From the NCBI GenBank assembly GCA_028826165.1, contig JAPDFW010000058.1, positions 1 through 64,000 of the forward strand: a stretch of DNA of 64,000 bases, read 5' to 3'. Origin of the DNA: Anaeramoeba ignava (taxonomy: Eukaryota > Metamonada > Anaeramoebidae). The position numbers were made by a program, and so were the translations under genes. Positions 42,261-53,754 of the stretch are shown piece by piece (positions within the stretch are counted from its first letter, which is position 1; the number at the start of each line of letters is the position of its first letter). The notes beneath the pieces were generated by a model. It had not been told where the DNA came from and ran no database searches. It saw nothing but the letters and a program-made list of their open reading frames with translations.

Positions 42261-45200
42261 CTAAATTAAAGGAAAGACGAAAGCAGCAAAGAATCCACCA
42301 GCAAACATTCCACCAATAGCAATCATTGAACGGATTGATAAAGAAGTCATTCCACTAAGTCCATTTCCTGAAGCACAACCTCCACATGTTTTAGCTCCAA
42401 AAATAGAAATAAAACCGCCAATGAAAGCAATAAAAGGATGAAGACCTTGAATAGGGAAAAAAGATTCACTTGTTACTCTTGTGAAAGATGCTCCAACTGC
42501 AACAGCAAAAAGATAAGGAACTTGCCAATAACTTTCAAATCCTCCAAATGCTCCTGAAAAATATGGATGTTTTTTGAAATATTCGGGCCAAATTTTATCA
42601 AGAATTCTTACAATAAAAACATTATATCCAGTTGCTGATCCCATTTCATTAAGCTTTGTAAAGAAAATCAATTTAAAAATCAAAATCAAAATCAATTAAA
42701 TCAAAATCAATTAAATCAAAATTAAAATCAAATTAAATCAAATTCAAAATCAAAATCAAAATCAATTAAATCAAAAATCAATTAAATCAAAATCAAAATC
42801 AAATTAAATCAAAATCAAAATCAAAATTAAATTCAAAATCAAAATCAAAATCAAAAATCAAAATTAAAATCAAATTAAATCAAATCAAATTCAAAAATCA
42901 AATTCAAATTCAAAATTAAATTCAAAATCAAAAATAACTTACAGCAATCAAAATAACTGGAATTTGAGCTGTTCCAATTATGATTCCACAAATCCAAGGA
43001 GGCCAAACTTCATTTTTTAACATTCCCCAAATACTATGATAATCCATAGTAATTAATCCATCAAATTGTTGAAGATCTTTAATTGTTGGAAAGAAAAACT
43101 CAATTAAAAACACTATAAAGAACATTAATGCACTCATTGCAAAAGCAAAATAATGGAATGGAATATGGAATTTCACATCTAATGTATTTGCTTTCATATC
43201 AAATACTTGTTTGGGTTTATAATTGTTAAAACTAGGTTTGAGTAATCCAACAACAATAGATGCCAATAATCCTCCTAATATTGCAGGAATTGCACTAGAA
43301 ACTCTTGATCCTAAAAGATTATTTAATTTAGTTTAATTTGATTTAATTTAATTTAATTTGATTTAATTTAATTTGATTTAATTTAATTTGATTTTGAATT
43401 TGATTTAATTTGATTTAATTTAATTTAATTTAGTTTAATTTAGTTTAATTTAATTTAATTTAATTTAATTTGATTTGATTTAATTTAATTTGATTTGATT
43501 TGATTTGATTTAATTTGATTTAATTTAGGGAAAAATGCTTTTTTTGTTCCACTTTTTATTTACCAAGTTGAGATATAGTAGTTCCTGGACAAGAACCAGA
43601 AAGATAAACTCCTAAGAATATCAAATTAAAATTAAAATTAAAATTAAAATCAAAATCAAAATTAAAATTCAAATTAAAATTAAAATTAAAATTCAAATCA
43701 AAATCAAAATTAAAATTAAAATAAAAATCAAACCAATTCCAAATATAAAACTTCCAACATAAACAAGAAGTTTTTGATTGGGAAGATCAAAACAATATCC
43801 TCTAGCACATCTAAATCTTTCACAGGCACCTGGAATTAAAGAAATAACACCTTTTACAAAAGCAGCAGTTGCTAACGCTGAAAGAAATACTCTCATAAGT
43901 ATAAACGATTTTAGATGAAATTGAGCAACAAAAGCATGTGGATGAAACAAATATCCCTTTTATTTTTATATTTAAAATTAAATTTTAAATTGATTTGATT
44001 TGATTTGATTTGATTTGATTTGATTTGATTTGATTTGATTTGATTTGATTTGATTTGATTTGATTTGATTTAATTTAATTTAATTTAATTTAATTCGATT
44101 TAATTTAATTTAATTTAATTTGATTTAATTTGATTTAATTTGATTTGATTTGATTTGATTTAATTTGATTTAATTTAATTTAATTTGATTTAAATTGATT
44201 TAAATTTAATTTGATTTGATTTGATTTAATTTGATTTAATTTGATTTGATTTAATTTGATTTAATTTGATTTGATTTGATTTGATTTGATTTTGATTTAA
44301 TTTGATTTAATTTGATTTGATTTGATTTGATTTGATTTAATTTAATTTAATTTAATTTGATTTAATTTGATTTAATTTGATTTAAATTGATTTGATTTGA
44401 TTTGATTTGATTTGATTTGATTTGATTTGATTTGATTTGATTTGATTTAATTTGATTTAATTTAATTTGATTTGATTTAATTTGATTTGATTTGATTTGA
44501 TTTAATTTAATTTAAATTGATTTGATTTGATTTGATTTAATTTGATTTAATTTAAATTAATTTAATTTAATTTGATTTGATTTGATTTGATTTGATTTGA
44601 TTTGATTTAATTTAATTTGATTTAATTTAATTTAATTTGATTTGATTTGATTTGATTTGATTTAATTTAATTTGATTTGATTTGATTTGATTTAATTTGA
44701 TTTTGATTTAATTTAATTTGATTTAATTTAATTTGATTTGATTTGATTTGATTTGATTTGATTTGATTTGATTTGATTTGATTTGATTTGATTTGATTTG
44801 ATTTGGTTTAATTTGATTTGATTTGGTTTAATTTGATTTGATTTAATTTAATTTGATTTGATTTGATTTAATTTAATTTGATTTTAATTTAATTTAATTT
44901 AATTTGATTTGATTTAAATTGATTTGATTTAATTTAATTTAATTTAATTTGATTTAATTTAATTTAATTTAAATTGATTTAAATTGATTTGATTTGATTT
45001 GATTTGATTTAATTTGATTTGATTTGATTTGATTTGATTTGATTTAATTTAATTTAATTTGATTTGATTTGATTTAATTTGATTTGATTTGATTTGATTT
45101 GATTTGATTTGATTTGATTTGATTTGATTTGATTTAATTTAATTTGATTTGATTTGATTTGATTTGATTTAATTTGATTTGATTTAATTTAATTTAAATT

Positions 45201-46059
45201 GATTTAATTTAAATTAATTTAATTTGATTTAATTTAAATTAATTTAATTTAATTTAATTTAATTTAATTTGATTTGATTTGATTTGATTTGATTTGATTT
45301 GATTTAATCTGATTTAATTTGATTTGATTTGATTTGATTTGATTTAATTTGATTTGATTTGATTTGATTTGATTTAATCTGATTTAATTTAAATTGATTT
45401 AATTTGATTTAATTTAATTTGATTTGATTTAATTTAATTGAATTTGATTTGATTTTATTTGATTTAATTTGATTTAATTTAATTTAGTTTGATTTAATTT
45501 GATTTAATTTAATTTAATTTAAATTGATTTAAATTGATTTGATTTGATTTGATTTAATTTGATTTAATTTGATTTGATTTGATTTTAATTTGATTTGATT
45601 TGATTTGATTTAGTTTAATTTAATTTAATTTGATTTGATTTAATTTGATTTAATTTAATTTGATTTAATTTGATTTAATTTGATTTGATTTAATTTGATT
45701 TAAATTGATTTGATTTGATTTTAATTTAATTTAATTTAATTTAATTTAATTTGATTTGATTTAATTTAATTTGATTTGATTTAATTTGATTTAATTTGAT
45801 TTAATTTGATTTGATTTAATTTGATTTAAATTGATTTTAATTTAAATTGATTTAATTTGATTTAATTTGATTTTGATTTAATTTAATTTAATTTAATTTG
45901 ATTTAATTTAATTAGAAATTGAATATTATTTACTTTTGATAAACCAATGCCAAAAGCAAATCCTGAGTAAATAACTGCAGCTAATTTAACTGCTAATGGA
46001 TATTGCTTTAATTGTTGTGAAAGATTTGGTGTTGGTGGATGTAATATTGATTTATTCAT
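42261..46059 (-). CDS. YeeE/YedE-family sulfur transporter, copy A
   Basis: Five minus-strand exons in phase: 45934-46059, 43734-43956, 43564-43611, 42943-43310 and 42261-42653, encoding 385 residues. The family (DUF395, Sulf_transp) forms membrane channels for thiosulfate-like sulfur compounds in bacteria. Repeated small-residue helices are clear: KLAAVIYSGFAFGIGLSK, VFLSALATAAFVKGVISLIP and GVYLSGSCPGTTISQLG, which carries the family's GxCPGT motif with its Cys. Then come ILGGLLASIVVGLLKP, PPWICGIIIGTAQIPVILIA and the second repeat's GAKTCGGCASGNGLSGMTSL with paired Cys. The C-terminus is GMFAGGFFAAFVFPLI. Two more copies follow in tandem. Intron 1 is 1977 bp here. A bacterial origin is likely from the family's distribution, but five introns show it is long established. 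Confidence 0.9.
43980..45915. repeat. GATTT/AATTT pentamer array, copy A intron 1
   Basis: About 1.93 kb of (GATTT)n mixed with (AATTT)n. Because the period is five, no long ORF opens. The array lies wholly within intron 1 of YeeE copy A. Shorter patches of the same pentamers occur in intron 3 of all three copies (43320-43530, 47735-47815, 50165-50395). Confidence 0.95.
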
Positions 46060-46090
46060 GATCAGAAAAAAAAAAGTGAAAGTTGAAAAA

Positions 46091-46111
46091 TGATTTTTTC
46101 TACGTGTAAAT
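46091..46111 (-). promoter_or_regulatory. Conserved upstream element of YeeE copy A
   Basis: Minus-strand word ATTTACACGTAGAAAAAATCA, 31 bp before the ATG. The same word stands at the same distance before copies B and C, while nearby bases differ. It may be a core promoter or a binding site for a regulator; the CACGT core is bHLH/bZIP-like, which is only suggestive. Confidence 0.55.
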
Positions 46112-46370
46112 AATTCTTTTAAACATTTTTTTTGAGGGAATTATTTTTTATTTTAAAAATTTATTTAAAGATTTGCGAATTATTTTGTTTTAATTTTTTT
46201 TTCTCTTTTTTTCTTTTTCAATTAAAGATTTGGAAATAATTAAATTAAAATTTATTTTTAAATTTGGTTTTTTATTAATTAGTTAATTTTCTTGAATTAA
46301 AGAAAAAGAAAATGGAAAAAAAAGTAAATTCCACTTTTTAATCTTTAAAAAAAAAATTTCTAAATTGTTT

Positions 46371-48676
46371 CTAAATTAAAGGAAAGAAAAAAGCAGCAAA
46401 AAATGCACCAGCAAACATTCCACCAATAGCAATCATTGAACGGATTGATAAAGAAGTTGTTCCACTAAGTCCATTTCCTGAAGCACAACCTCCACACATG
46501 TTTTAGCTCCAAAAATAGAAATAAAACCGCCAATGAAAGCAATAAAAGGATGAAGACCTTGAATAGGGAAAAAAGAATCACTTGTTACTCTTGATAGAAA
46601 TGCTCCAACTGCAACAGCAAAAAGATAAGGAACTTGCCAATAACTTTCAAATCCTCCAAGTGCTCCTGAAAAATATGGATGTTTTTTGAAATATTCGGGC
46701 CAAATTTTATCAAGAATTCTTACAATAAAAACATTATATCCAGTTGCTGCTCCCATTTCATCAAGCTTTGAAACAAAATCAAAATCAAAATCAAAATTAA
46801 AATTAAAATTAAAAATTCAAATTAAAAAGTGGAACAAAATCAAAATTAAAATTAAAATCAAAATCAAATTTAAATTAAAATCAAAATCAAATTAAAATCA
46901 AAATTAAAATTAAAATCAAAATTAAAATTAAAATTAAAATCAAAATTAAAATTAAATCCAAAATCAAATTCAAAATTAAATTAAATTTAAATTCAAAATT
47001 AAATTAAAATCAAAATTAAAATTAAAATCAAATTAAATTAAAATTAAAATCAAATTCAAAATCAAATCCAAAATTAAATCAAATTCAAAATTAAATTAAA
47101 ATCAAAATTAAATTTAAAATCAAAATTAAAATCAAAACTAAAATCAAATCCGAAATCAAATCCGAAATCAAATTAAATTAAATCAAATCCAAAATCAAAT
47201 CCAAATTCAAATCCAAATTCAAAATTAAAATCAAAATCAAAATTAAAATCAAAATCAAAATCAAAATTAAATTCAAATTCAAATTCAAAATTAAATTCAA
47301 AATTAAATTCAAAATTAAATTCAAAACTAAAATCAAATTCAAAATCAAAAATAACTTACAGCAATCAAAATAACTGGAATTTCAGCTGTTCCAATTAATA
47401 TTCCAGCAATCCAAGGAGGCCAAACTTCATTTTTTAACATTCCCCAAATACCATGATAATCCATACTAATTGTTGCATCAAATTGATGAAGATCTTTAAT
47501 TGTTGAAAAGAAAAACTCAATTAAAAACACCATAAAGAACATTAATGTACTCATTGCAAAAGCAAAATAATGGAATGGAATATGGAATTTCACATCTAAT
47601 GTATCTGTTTTCATATCAAATACTTGTTTGGGTTTATAATTGTTAAAACTAGGTTTGAGTAATCCAACAACAATAGATGCCAATAACCCTCCTAATATTG
47701 CAGGAATTGCACTAGAAACTCTTGATCCTAAAAGATTATTTAATTTAGTTTAATTTGATTTAATTTAATTTAGTTTGATTTAATTTAATTTAATTTAATT
47801 TAATTTGATTTAAAATTAGGGGAAAATGTTTTTTTGTTCCACTTTTTTTGTTTTTTGTTCCACTTTTTATTTTTATTTTTTATTTTTATTTATTTACCAA
47901 CTTGAGAAAGCGTAGCTCCTGGACAAGAACCAGTAAGATAAACTCCTAAGAATATCAATTCAAAATTAAAATTAAAATCAAAATCAAAATCAAAATCAAA
48001 ATTAAAATTAAAATTAAAATTAAAATTAAAATTAAAATTAAAATTAAAATCAAATCAAAATTAAAATTAAAATCAAAATCAAAATCAAAATTAAAATTAA
48101 AATTAAAATTAAAATTAAAATTAAAATTAAAATTAAAATTCAAAATTAAAATTAAAATTAAAATTTAAAATTTAAAATTTAAAATTAAAATTAAAATTAA
48201 AATTAAAATTAAAATTAAAATCAAAAATTAAAATAAAAATCAAACCAATTCCAAATATAAAACTTCCAACATAAACAAGAAGTTTTTGATTGGGAAGATC
48301 AAAACAATATCCTCTAGCATATCTAAATCTTTCACGAGCACCTGGAATCAAAGAAATAACACCTTTTACAAAAGCAGCAGTTGCTAACGCTGAAAGAAAT
48401 ACTTTCATAAATAAAAATGATTTGAAATGAAATGAAGCAACAAAAGCATGTGGATGAAACAAATATCCCTTTTATTTTTATATTTAAAATTATTGTTGAT
48501 TATTTTTTTTTAAATCTTTTTTTTGTTGTTATTTTTTTGTTTTTTTTTACTTTTGAAACGCCAAGACCAAAAGCAAATCCCGCATAAATAACTGCAGCTA
48601 ATTTAACTGTTAATGGATATTGCTTTAATTGTTTTGCAAGATTTGGTGTTGGTGGAAGTAATATTGATTGTTGCAT
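46371..48676 (-). pseudogene. YeeE/YedE-family copy B, frameshifted near 3' end
   Basis: Exons 48551-48676, 48246-48468, 47898-47945, 47360-47727 and 46371-46765 match copy A in border and phase. The start is MQQSILLPPTPNLAKQLKQY; exon 3 reads GVYLTGSCPGATLSQVG. In exon 5 the normal GAKTCGGCASGNGL becomes GAKTCVEVVLQEMDLVEQLL and stops at 46433, because two bases (CA) are inserted near 46494 relative to copy A. This removes about 40 residues, including the second Cys of the GGC motif and the last helix. If read on, the old stop would be at 46371. The protein may still be made in truncated form, so pseudogene status is provisional; an assembly error is possible. Confidence 0.75.
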
Positions 48677-48710
48677 TACTAATTAAGAAAAAAAGTGAAA
48701 GGAAAAAAAT

Positions 48711-48731
48711 GAATTTTTTCTACGTGTAAAT
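48711..48731 (-). promoter_or_regulatory. Conserved upstream element of YeeE copy B
   Basis: Minus-strand ATTTACACGTAGAAAAAATTC, 34 bp before the ATG. It differs from the copy A and C versions only in the last bases. Confidence 0.55.
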
Positions 48732-49002
48732 TATTAATAAAAATTGTTTTTAATTTGTTTTTAAAAGGGGAGTCGTTTTTGAATAAACTATTTTTTATTT
48801 TAAAAATTCATTAAAAGATTTGCGAATGATTTTGTTTTAATTTTTTTCTCTTTTTTTTTTTCAATTAAAGATTTGAAAATAATTAAATTAAATTAAAATT
48901 TGAATTAAAAATTGAATTTGGTTTTTTTATTAAAATGTAAAAAAAAAAAGAAAAAGTAAATTCCACTTTTTAATCTTTAAAAAAAAAATTTCTAAATTGT
49001 TT

Positions 49003-51012
49003 CTAAATTAAAGGAAAGAAAAAAGCAGCAAAAAGTCCACCAGCAAACATTCCACCAATAGCAATCATTGAACGGATTGATAAAGAAGTTATTCCACTAA
49101 GTCCATTTCCTGAAGCACAACCTCCACACATTTTAGCTCCAAAAAGAGAAATAAAACCGCCAATGAAAACAATCAAAGGATGAAGACCTTGAACAGGGAA
49201 AAAAGAATCACTTGTTACTCTTGATAGAAATGCTCCAACTGCAACAGCAAAAAGATAAGGAACTTGCCAATATTTTTCAAATCCTCCAAATGCTCCTGAA
49301 AAATATGGATGTTTTTTGAAATATTCGGGCCAAATTTTATCAAGAATTCTTACAACAAAAACATTGAGTCCAGTTGCTGATCCCATTTCATCAAGCTTTG
49401 AAACAAGATCGAAATAAATTAAAATTCAAAATGAAATCAAATCAAAAATGAAATTAAAATCAAATTTAAATTAAAATCAAATCAAAATTCAAATTCAAAA
49501 TTAAAATCAAATTCAAAATGAAATCAAATTCAAAATGAAATCAAAATTAAATTAAAATCAAATCCAAAATCAAATTCAAAATCAAAATTAAAATCAAAAT
49601 TAAATTCAAAATCAAATCCAAAATTAAATTAAAATCAAAATCAAAATCAAATTCAAATTAAAATTCAAAATCAAATTCAAAATCAAATTTAAAATCAAAA
49701 CCAAAATCAAAATTAAATTAAAATCAAAATCAAATCAAATCAAATCAAATCAAATTCAAAATCAAAATTCAAAATCAAAAATAACTTACAGCAATCAAAA
49801 TAACTGGAATTTCAGCTGTTCCAATTAATATTCCAGCAATCCAAGGAGGCCAAACTTCATTTTTTAACATTCCCCAAATACCATGATAATCCATACTAAT
49901 TGTTGCATCAAATTGATGAAGATCTTTAATTGTTGGAAAGAAAAACTCAAATAAAAATACCATAAAGAACATTAATGTACTCATTGCAAAAGCAAAATAA
50001 TGGAATGGAATATGGAATTTCACATCTAACGTATTTGTTTTCATATCAAATACTTGTTTGGGTTTATAATTGTTAAAACTAGGTTTGAATAATCCAACAA
50101 CAAATGATCCTGCTAATGATCCTAATATTGCAGGAATTGCACCTGAAACTCTTGATCCTAAAAGATTATTTAATTTAATTTAATTTAATTTAATTTAATT
50201 TGATTTAATTTGATTTAGTTTGATTTGATTTAATTTGATTTAATTTAATTTAATTTGATTTAATTTGATTTAATTTGATTTAATTTGATTTAAATTTAAT
50301 TTAATTTGATTTAATTTGATTTAAATTTAATTTGATTTGATTTAATTTAATTTGATTTGATTTGATTTGATTTGATTTAATTTGATTTAAAATTAGGGAA
50401 AATGTTTTTTTGTTCCACTTTTTTTGTTTTTTGATTTTTATTTACCAAGTTGAGATACAGTAGCTCCTGGACAAGAACCAGCAAGATAAACTCCTAAGAA
50501 TATCAAATCAAAATCAAAATCAAAATTAAAATTAAAATTAAAATTAAAATTAGAATTAAAATCAAAATCAAAAATTCAATTCAAAATCAAACCAATTCCA
50601 AATATAAAACTTCCAACATAAACAAGTGGTTTTTGATTGGGAAGATCAAAACAATATCCTCTAGCATATCTAAATCTTTCACGAGCACCTGGAATCAAAG
50701 AAATAACACCTTTTACAAAAGCAGCAGTTCCCATTGCTGAAAGAAATACTTTCATAAATAAAAATGATTTGAAATGAAATTGAGCAATAAAAGTGTGCGG
50801 ATTAAACAAATATCCCTTTTATTTTTATATTTAAAATTAAATTTATAAATAAAATTATTTTTATTCATTTGATTTATTTAATTTACTTTTGATAAACCAA
50901 TTCCAAAAGCAAATCCTGCATAAATAACTGCAGCTAATTTAGCTGTTAATGAATATTGTTTTAGTTTTTTTGCAAGATTTGGTGTTGGTGGAGGTAATAT
51001 TAGTTGTTGCAT
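49003..51012 (-). CDS. YeeE/YedE-family sulfur transporter, copy C
   Basis: Exons 50887-51012, 50593-50815, 50446-50493, 49790-50157 and 49003-49395 encode 385 residues with the same lengths (126, 223, 48, 368, 393 nt) as copy A. The start is MQQLILPPPTPNLAKKLKQY. Motifs are GVYLAGSCPGATVSQLG, ILGSLAGSFVVGLFKPSF, PPWIAGILIGTAEIPVILIA and GAKMCGGCASGNGLSGITSL, all with intact Cys residues. It is the most divergent of the three at exon 4 (SLAGSF for GLLASI) and appears fully functional. Intron 1 is only 71 bp. The tandem order A-B-C on one strand, with repeated flanks, points to unequal crossing-over. Confidence 0.92.
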
Positions 51013-51043
51013 TATAATTTATTATTTAATGGAAAGAGAAAAA

Positions 51044-51064
51044 TGATTTTTTCTACGTGTAAAT
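51044..51064 (-). promoter_or_regulatory. Conserved upstream element of YeeE copy C
   Basis: Minus-strand ATTTACACGTAGAAAAAATCA, 31 bp before the ATG, identical to the copy A element although the sequence between it and the ATG has changed. Confidence 0.55.
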
Positions 51065-51284
51065 CTTTTTTTTTTTTAGGGGTTTGTTTTTTTCCATTTA
51101 TTATTATTTTTTTTCTTTGGAAAATTTAATCCTCAAAGAAAAATAAAGTGATTCTTTTTCATTTCTTTCTTTTTTTAATCCAAAAATTAAATTCCATTTT
51201 ATTTGTTTAGATAAATTTTTAACAAAACAAAAAAAAATTTTTTTCTTTTTTTCAATCCAAATTCTTTGATCAAAAATCTTTATT

Positions 51285-52860
51285 TAATTTATTTTATTTA
51301 ATTCAATTCAAAATATTTATTTAATTTTATTCAATTCAATCCAAAATATTTATTTTATTCAATTCAAAATAATTAATTTACTTTTATTCAAAATATTTAT
51401 TTTAATTTTATTCAATTCAATCCAAAATATTTATTTTATTTAATTCAATTCAAAATATTTAATTTAATTTAATTTAATTCAATTCAAAATATTTATTTAA
51501 TTTTATTCAATTCAACTCAAAATATTTATTTAATTCAATTCAACTCAAAATATTTAATTTATTTAATTTATTTAATTCAATCCAAAATATTTAATTTATT
51601 TAATTTTATTTAATTCAATTCAAAATATTTAATTTTATTTAATTCAAAATATTTATTTAATTTATTTAATTCAATTCAATCCAAAATATTTTATTTAATT
51701 TAATTCAACTCAATTCAAAATATTTATTTTATTCAATCCAAAATATTTATTTAATTTAATTCAATTCAATTCAAAATATTTATTTATTTAATTCAATTCA
51801 ACTCAAAATATTTATTTAATTTATTCAATTCAATCCAAAATATTTAATTTTATTTAATTCAATTCAAAATATTTTATTTAATTTTATTTAATTCAATTCA
51901 AAATATTTAATTTTATTTAATTCAATTCAATCCAAAATATTTAATTTTATTTAATTCAATTCAATCCAAAATATTTAATTTTATTTAATTCAATTCAAAA
52001 TATTTAATTTTATTTAATTCAATTCAATCCAAAATATTTAATTTTATTCAATTCAATCCAAAATATTTATTTAATTTTATTTAATTCAATCCAAAATATT
52101 TATTTAATTTTATTCAATTCAAAATATTTATTTAATTTTATTCAAAATATTTATTTTATTTAATTTTATTTAATTTTATTTAATTCAATCCAAAATATTT
52201 AATTTAATTTATTTAATCCAAAATATTTATTTAATTTTATTTAATTCAATTCAATTCAACTCAAAATATTTAATTTTATTCAATTCAATCCAAAATATTT
52301 ATTTAATTCAATTCAATTCAATTCAACTCAAAATATTTAATTTATTTTTAATTTTATTCAATTCAATCCAAAATATTTATTTAATTTTATTTAATTCAAT
52401 TCAAAATATTTTATTTAATTTTATTTAATTCAATTCAAAATATTTTATTTTATTTTATTTAATTCAATTCAAAATATTTAATTTATTTAATTCAATCCAA
52501 AATATTTATTTTAATTTTTTTAATCCAAAATATTTAATTTTATTCAATTCAATCCAATTCAAAATATTTAATTTAATTCAATTCAATTCAAAATATTTAT
52601 TTAATTCAATTCAACTCAAAATATTTATTTAATTTTATTCAATTCAATTCAAAATATTTATTTAATTTTATTTAATTCAATTCAAAATATTTAATTCAAT
52701 TCAACTCAAAATATTTATTTAATTTTATTCAATTTAATCCAAAATATTTATTTAATTTTATTTAATTCAATTCAAAATATTTTATTTATTTAATTCAATT
52801 CAAAATATTTAATTTTATTTTTAATTTTATTTAATTCAATCCAAAATATTTAATTGATTT
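51285..52860. repeat. Short satellite, AAAATATTTATTTAATTTTATTCAATTC
   Basis: About 1.58 kb of an irregular 30-45 bp unit. Each unit has the constant core CAAAATATTTA followed by TTTAATTTTATTYAATTCAA segments in varying number. It ends exactly at the 3' end of the DUF4291 gene. There is no coding potential. Confidence 0.9.
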
Positions 52861-52864
52861 AATT

Positions 52865-53623
52865 TTAATTTTGATTTTGATTTTCATTCGAATTTTGATT
52901 ATCAAGATCATTAATAGCTTCATCTGCATCATAATAACCAAAAATATTTGGAAGTGGTTTCATACCTAAGAAATCCTTCAAATCATCAGGAAGAGGATAA
53001 TCTTGATGAATAGGGAATTCGAGGATTTTATTTTTTTTCTTCTTGCGAAAATTAACATAAGTTAATTGAGAAAATAAAGTTATATCTTCAAAATCTTTAA
53101 CATAACGATCTATAAATTTTCTCAAAATTTTTCCTTTTAACCCAAAATATAATGCTTTTCTTTTGCGACTGCCATTTCCGTTGCAGTCTTTCGAAGGAAC
53201 AAATTGAAAGCAAACAAAACTCTTATTTTTTTTTGCCTTTTCTAGTTCTTGTTTCCATTCTTTTTTTTCAGAATAAAGTTTTTCAGTTTTTTTAAAGTGA
53301 GTTGGCATTCCCCATTTCAGAATCTTTTCAAACCCCTTTCTTGTCATCCGGATTGCAAGAATTTTTTCTTTTTTCTTATTGCGACCCCAATTTGTTTGCT
53401 GCATTACCCCAAGAAACTCTGTTTGAAGCCAAATCATTTTGGAAAAAGTGTCATCTTTCAAATGAAGTGTATTTTGTTTGCTTAAAATTTTCCCAACTTC
53501 TTCACTTACAATCTGATAAACAATTATTGTTTCTTTGTCGTATGTTGCTAGTATTTTGCATCCTCTGATTGGCCATGTTTTTTTCTGTTCTTCATATTGT
53601 TCTAAATGTAATGATTTCCACAT
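52865..53623 (-). CDS. DUF4291-family protein
   Basis: A single exon of 252 residues from MWKSLHLEQYEEQKKTWPIR. The DUF4291 pattern is clear: a strand with CKILATYDKETIIVYQIVSE (family: IRAxYDxxTIxVYQAY), FSKMIWLQTEFLGVMQQTNW (family: RMTWIKPSFLWMMYRSGW) and KILAIRMTRKGFEKILKWG (family: LAIxLTRxGFEWAL). The function of DUF4291 is unknown; it is found in bacteria and scattered eukaryotes. Odd features are a Lys-rich middle (KKTEKLYSEKKEWKQELEKA), a longer C-terminal half than bacterial members and an NQNSNENQNQN tail encoded by the same AATCAA/AATGAA hexamers that fill introns nearby. The upstream satellite abuts its stop codon. Confidence 0.8.
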   Translation of the reverse strand: MWKSLHLEQYEEQKKTWPIRGCKILATYDKETIIVYQIVSEEVGKILSKQNTLHLKDDTFSKMIWLQTEFLGVMQQTNWGRNKKKEKILAIRMTRKGFEKILKWGMPTHFKKTEKLYSEKKEWKQELEKAKKNKSFVCFQFVPSKDCNGNGSRKRKALYFGLKGKILRKFIDRYVKDFEDITLFSQLTYVNFRKKKKNKILEFPIHQDYPLPDDLKDFLGMKPLPNIFGYYDADEAINDLDNQNSNENQNQN

Positions 53624-53754
53624 TCAAATAAAAAAATGAATTTTTTTGTTTTTTAATTTTTTATTTGAATGAATGTGAAAATTTTTTGTTTTTGATTCTA
53701 AATAAAAGTGATGCTATGATTAAACAATTTCCAATTATTGAAAAGATATCTATT

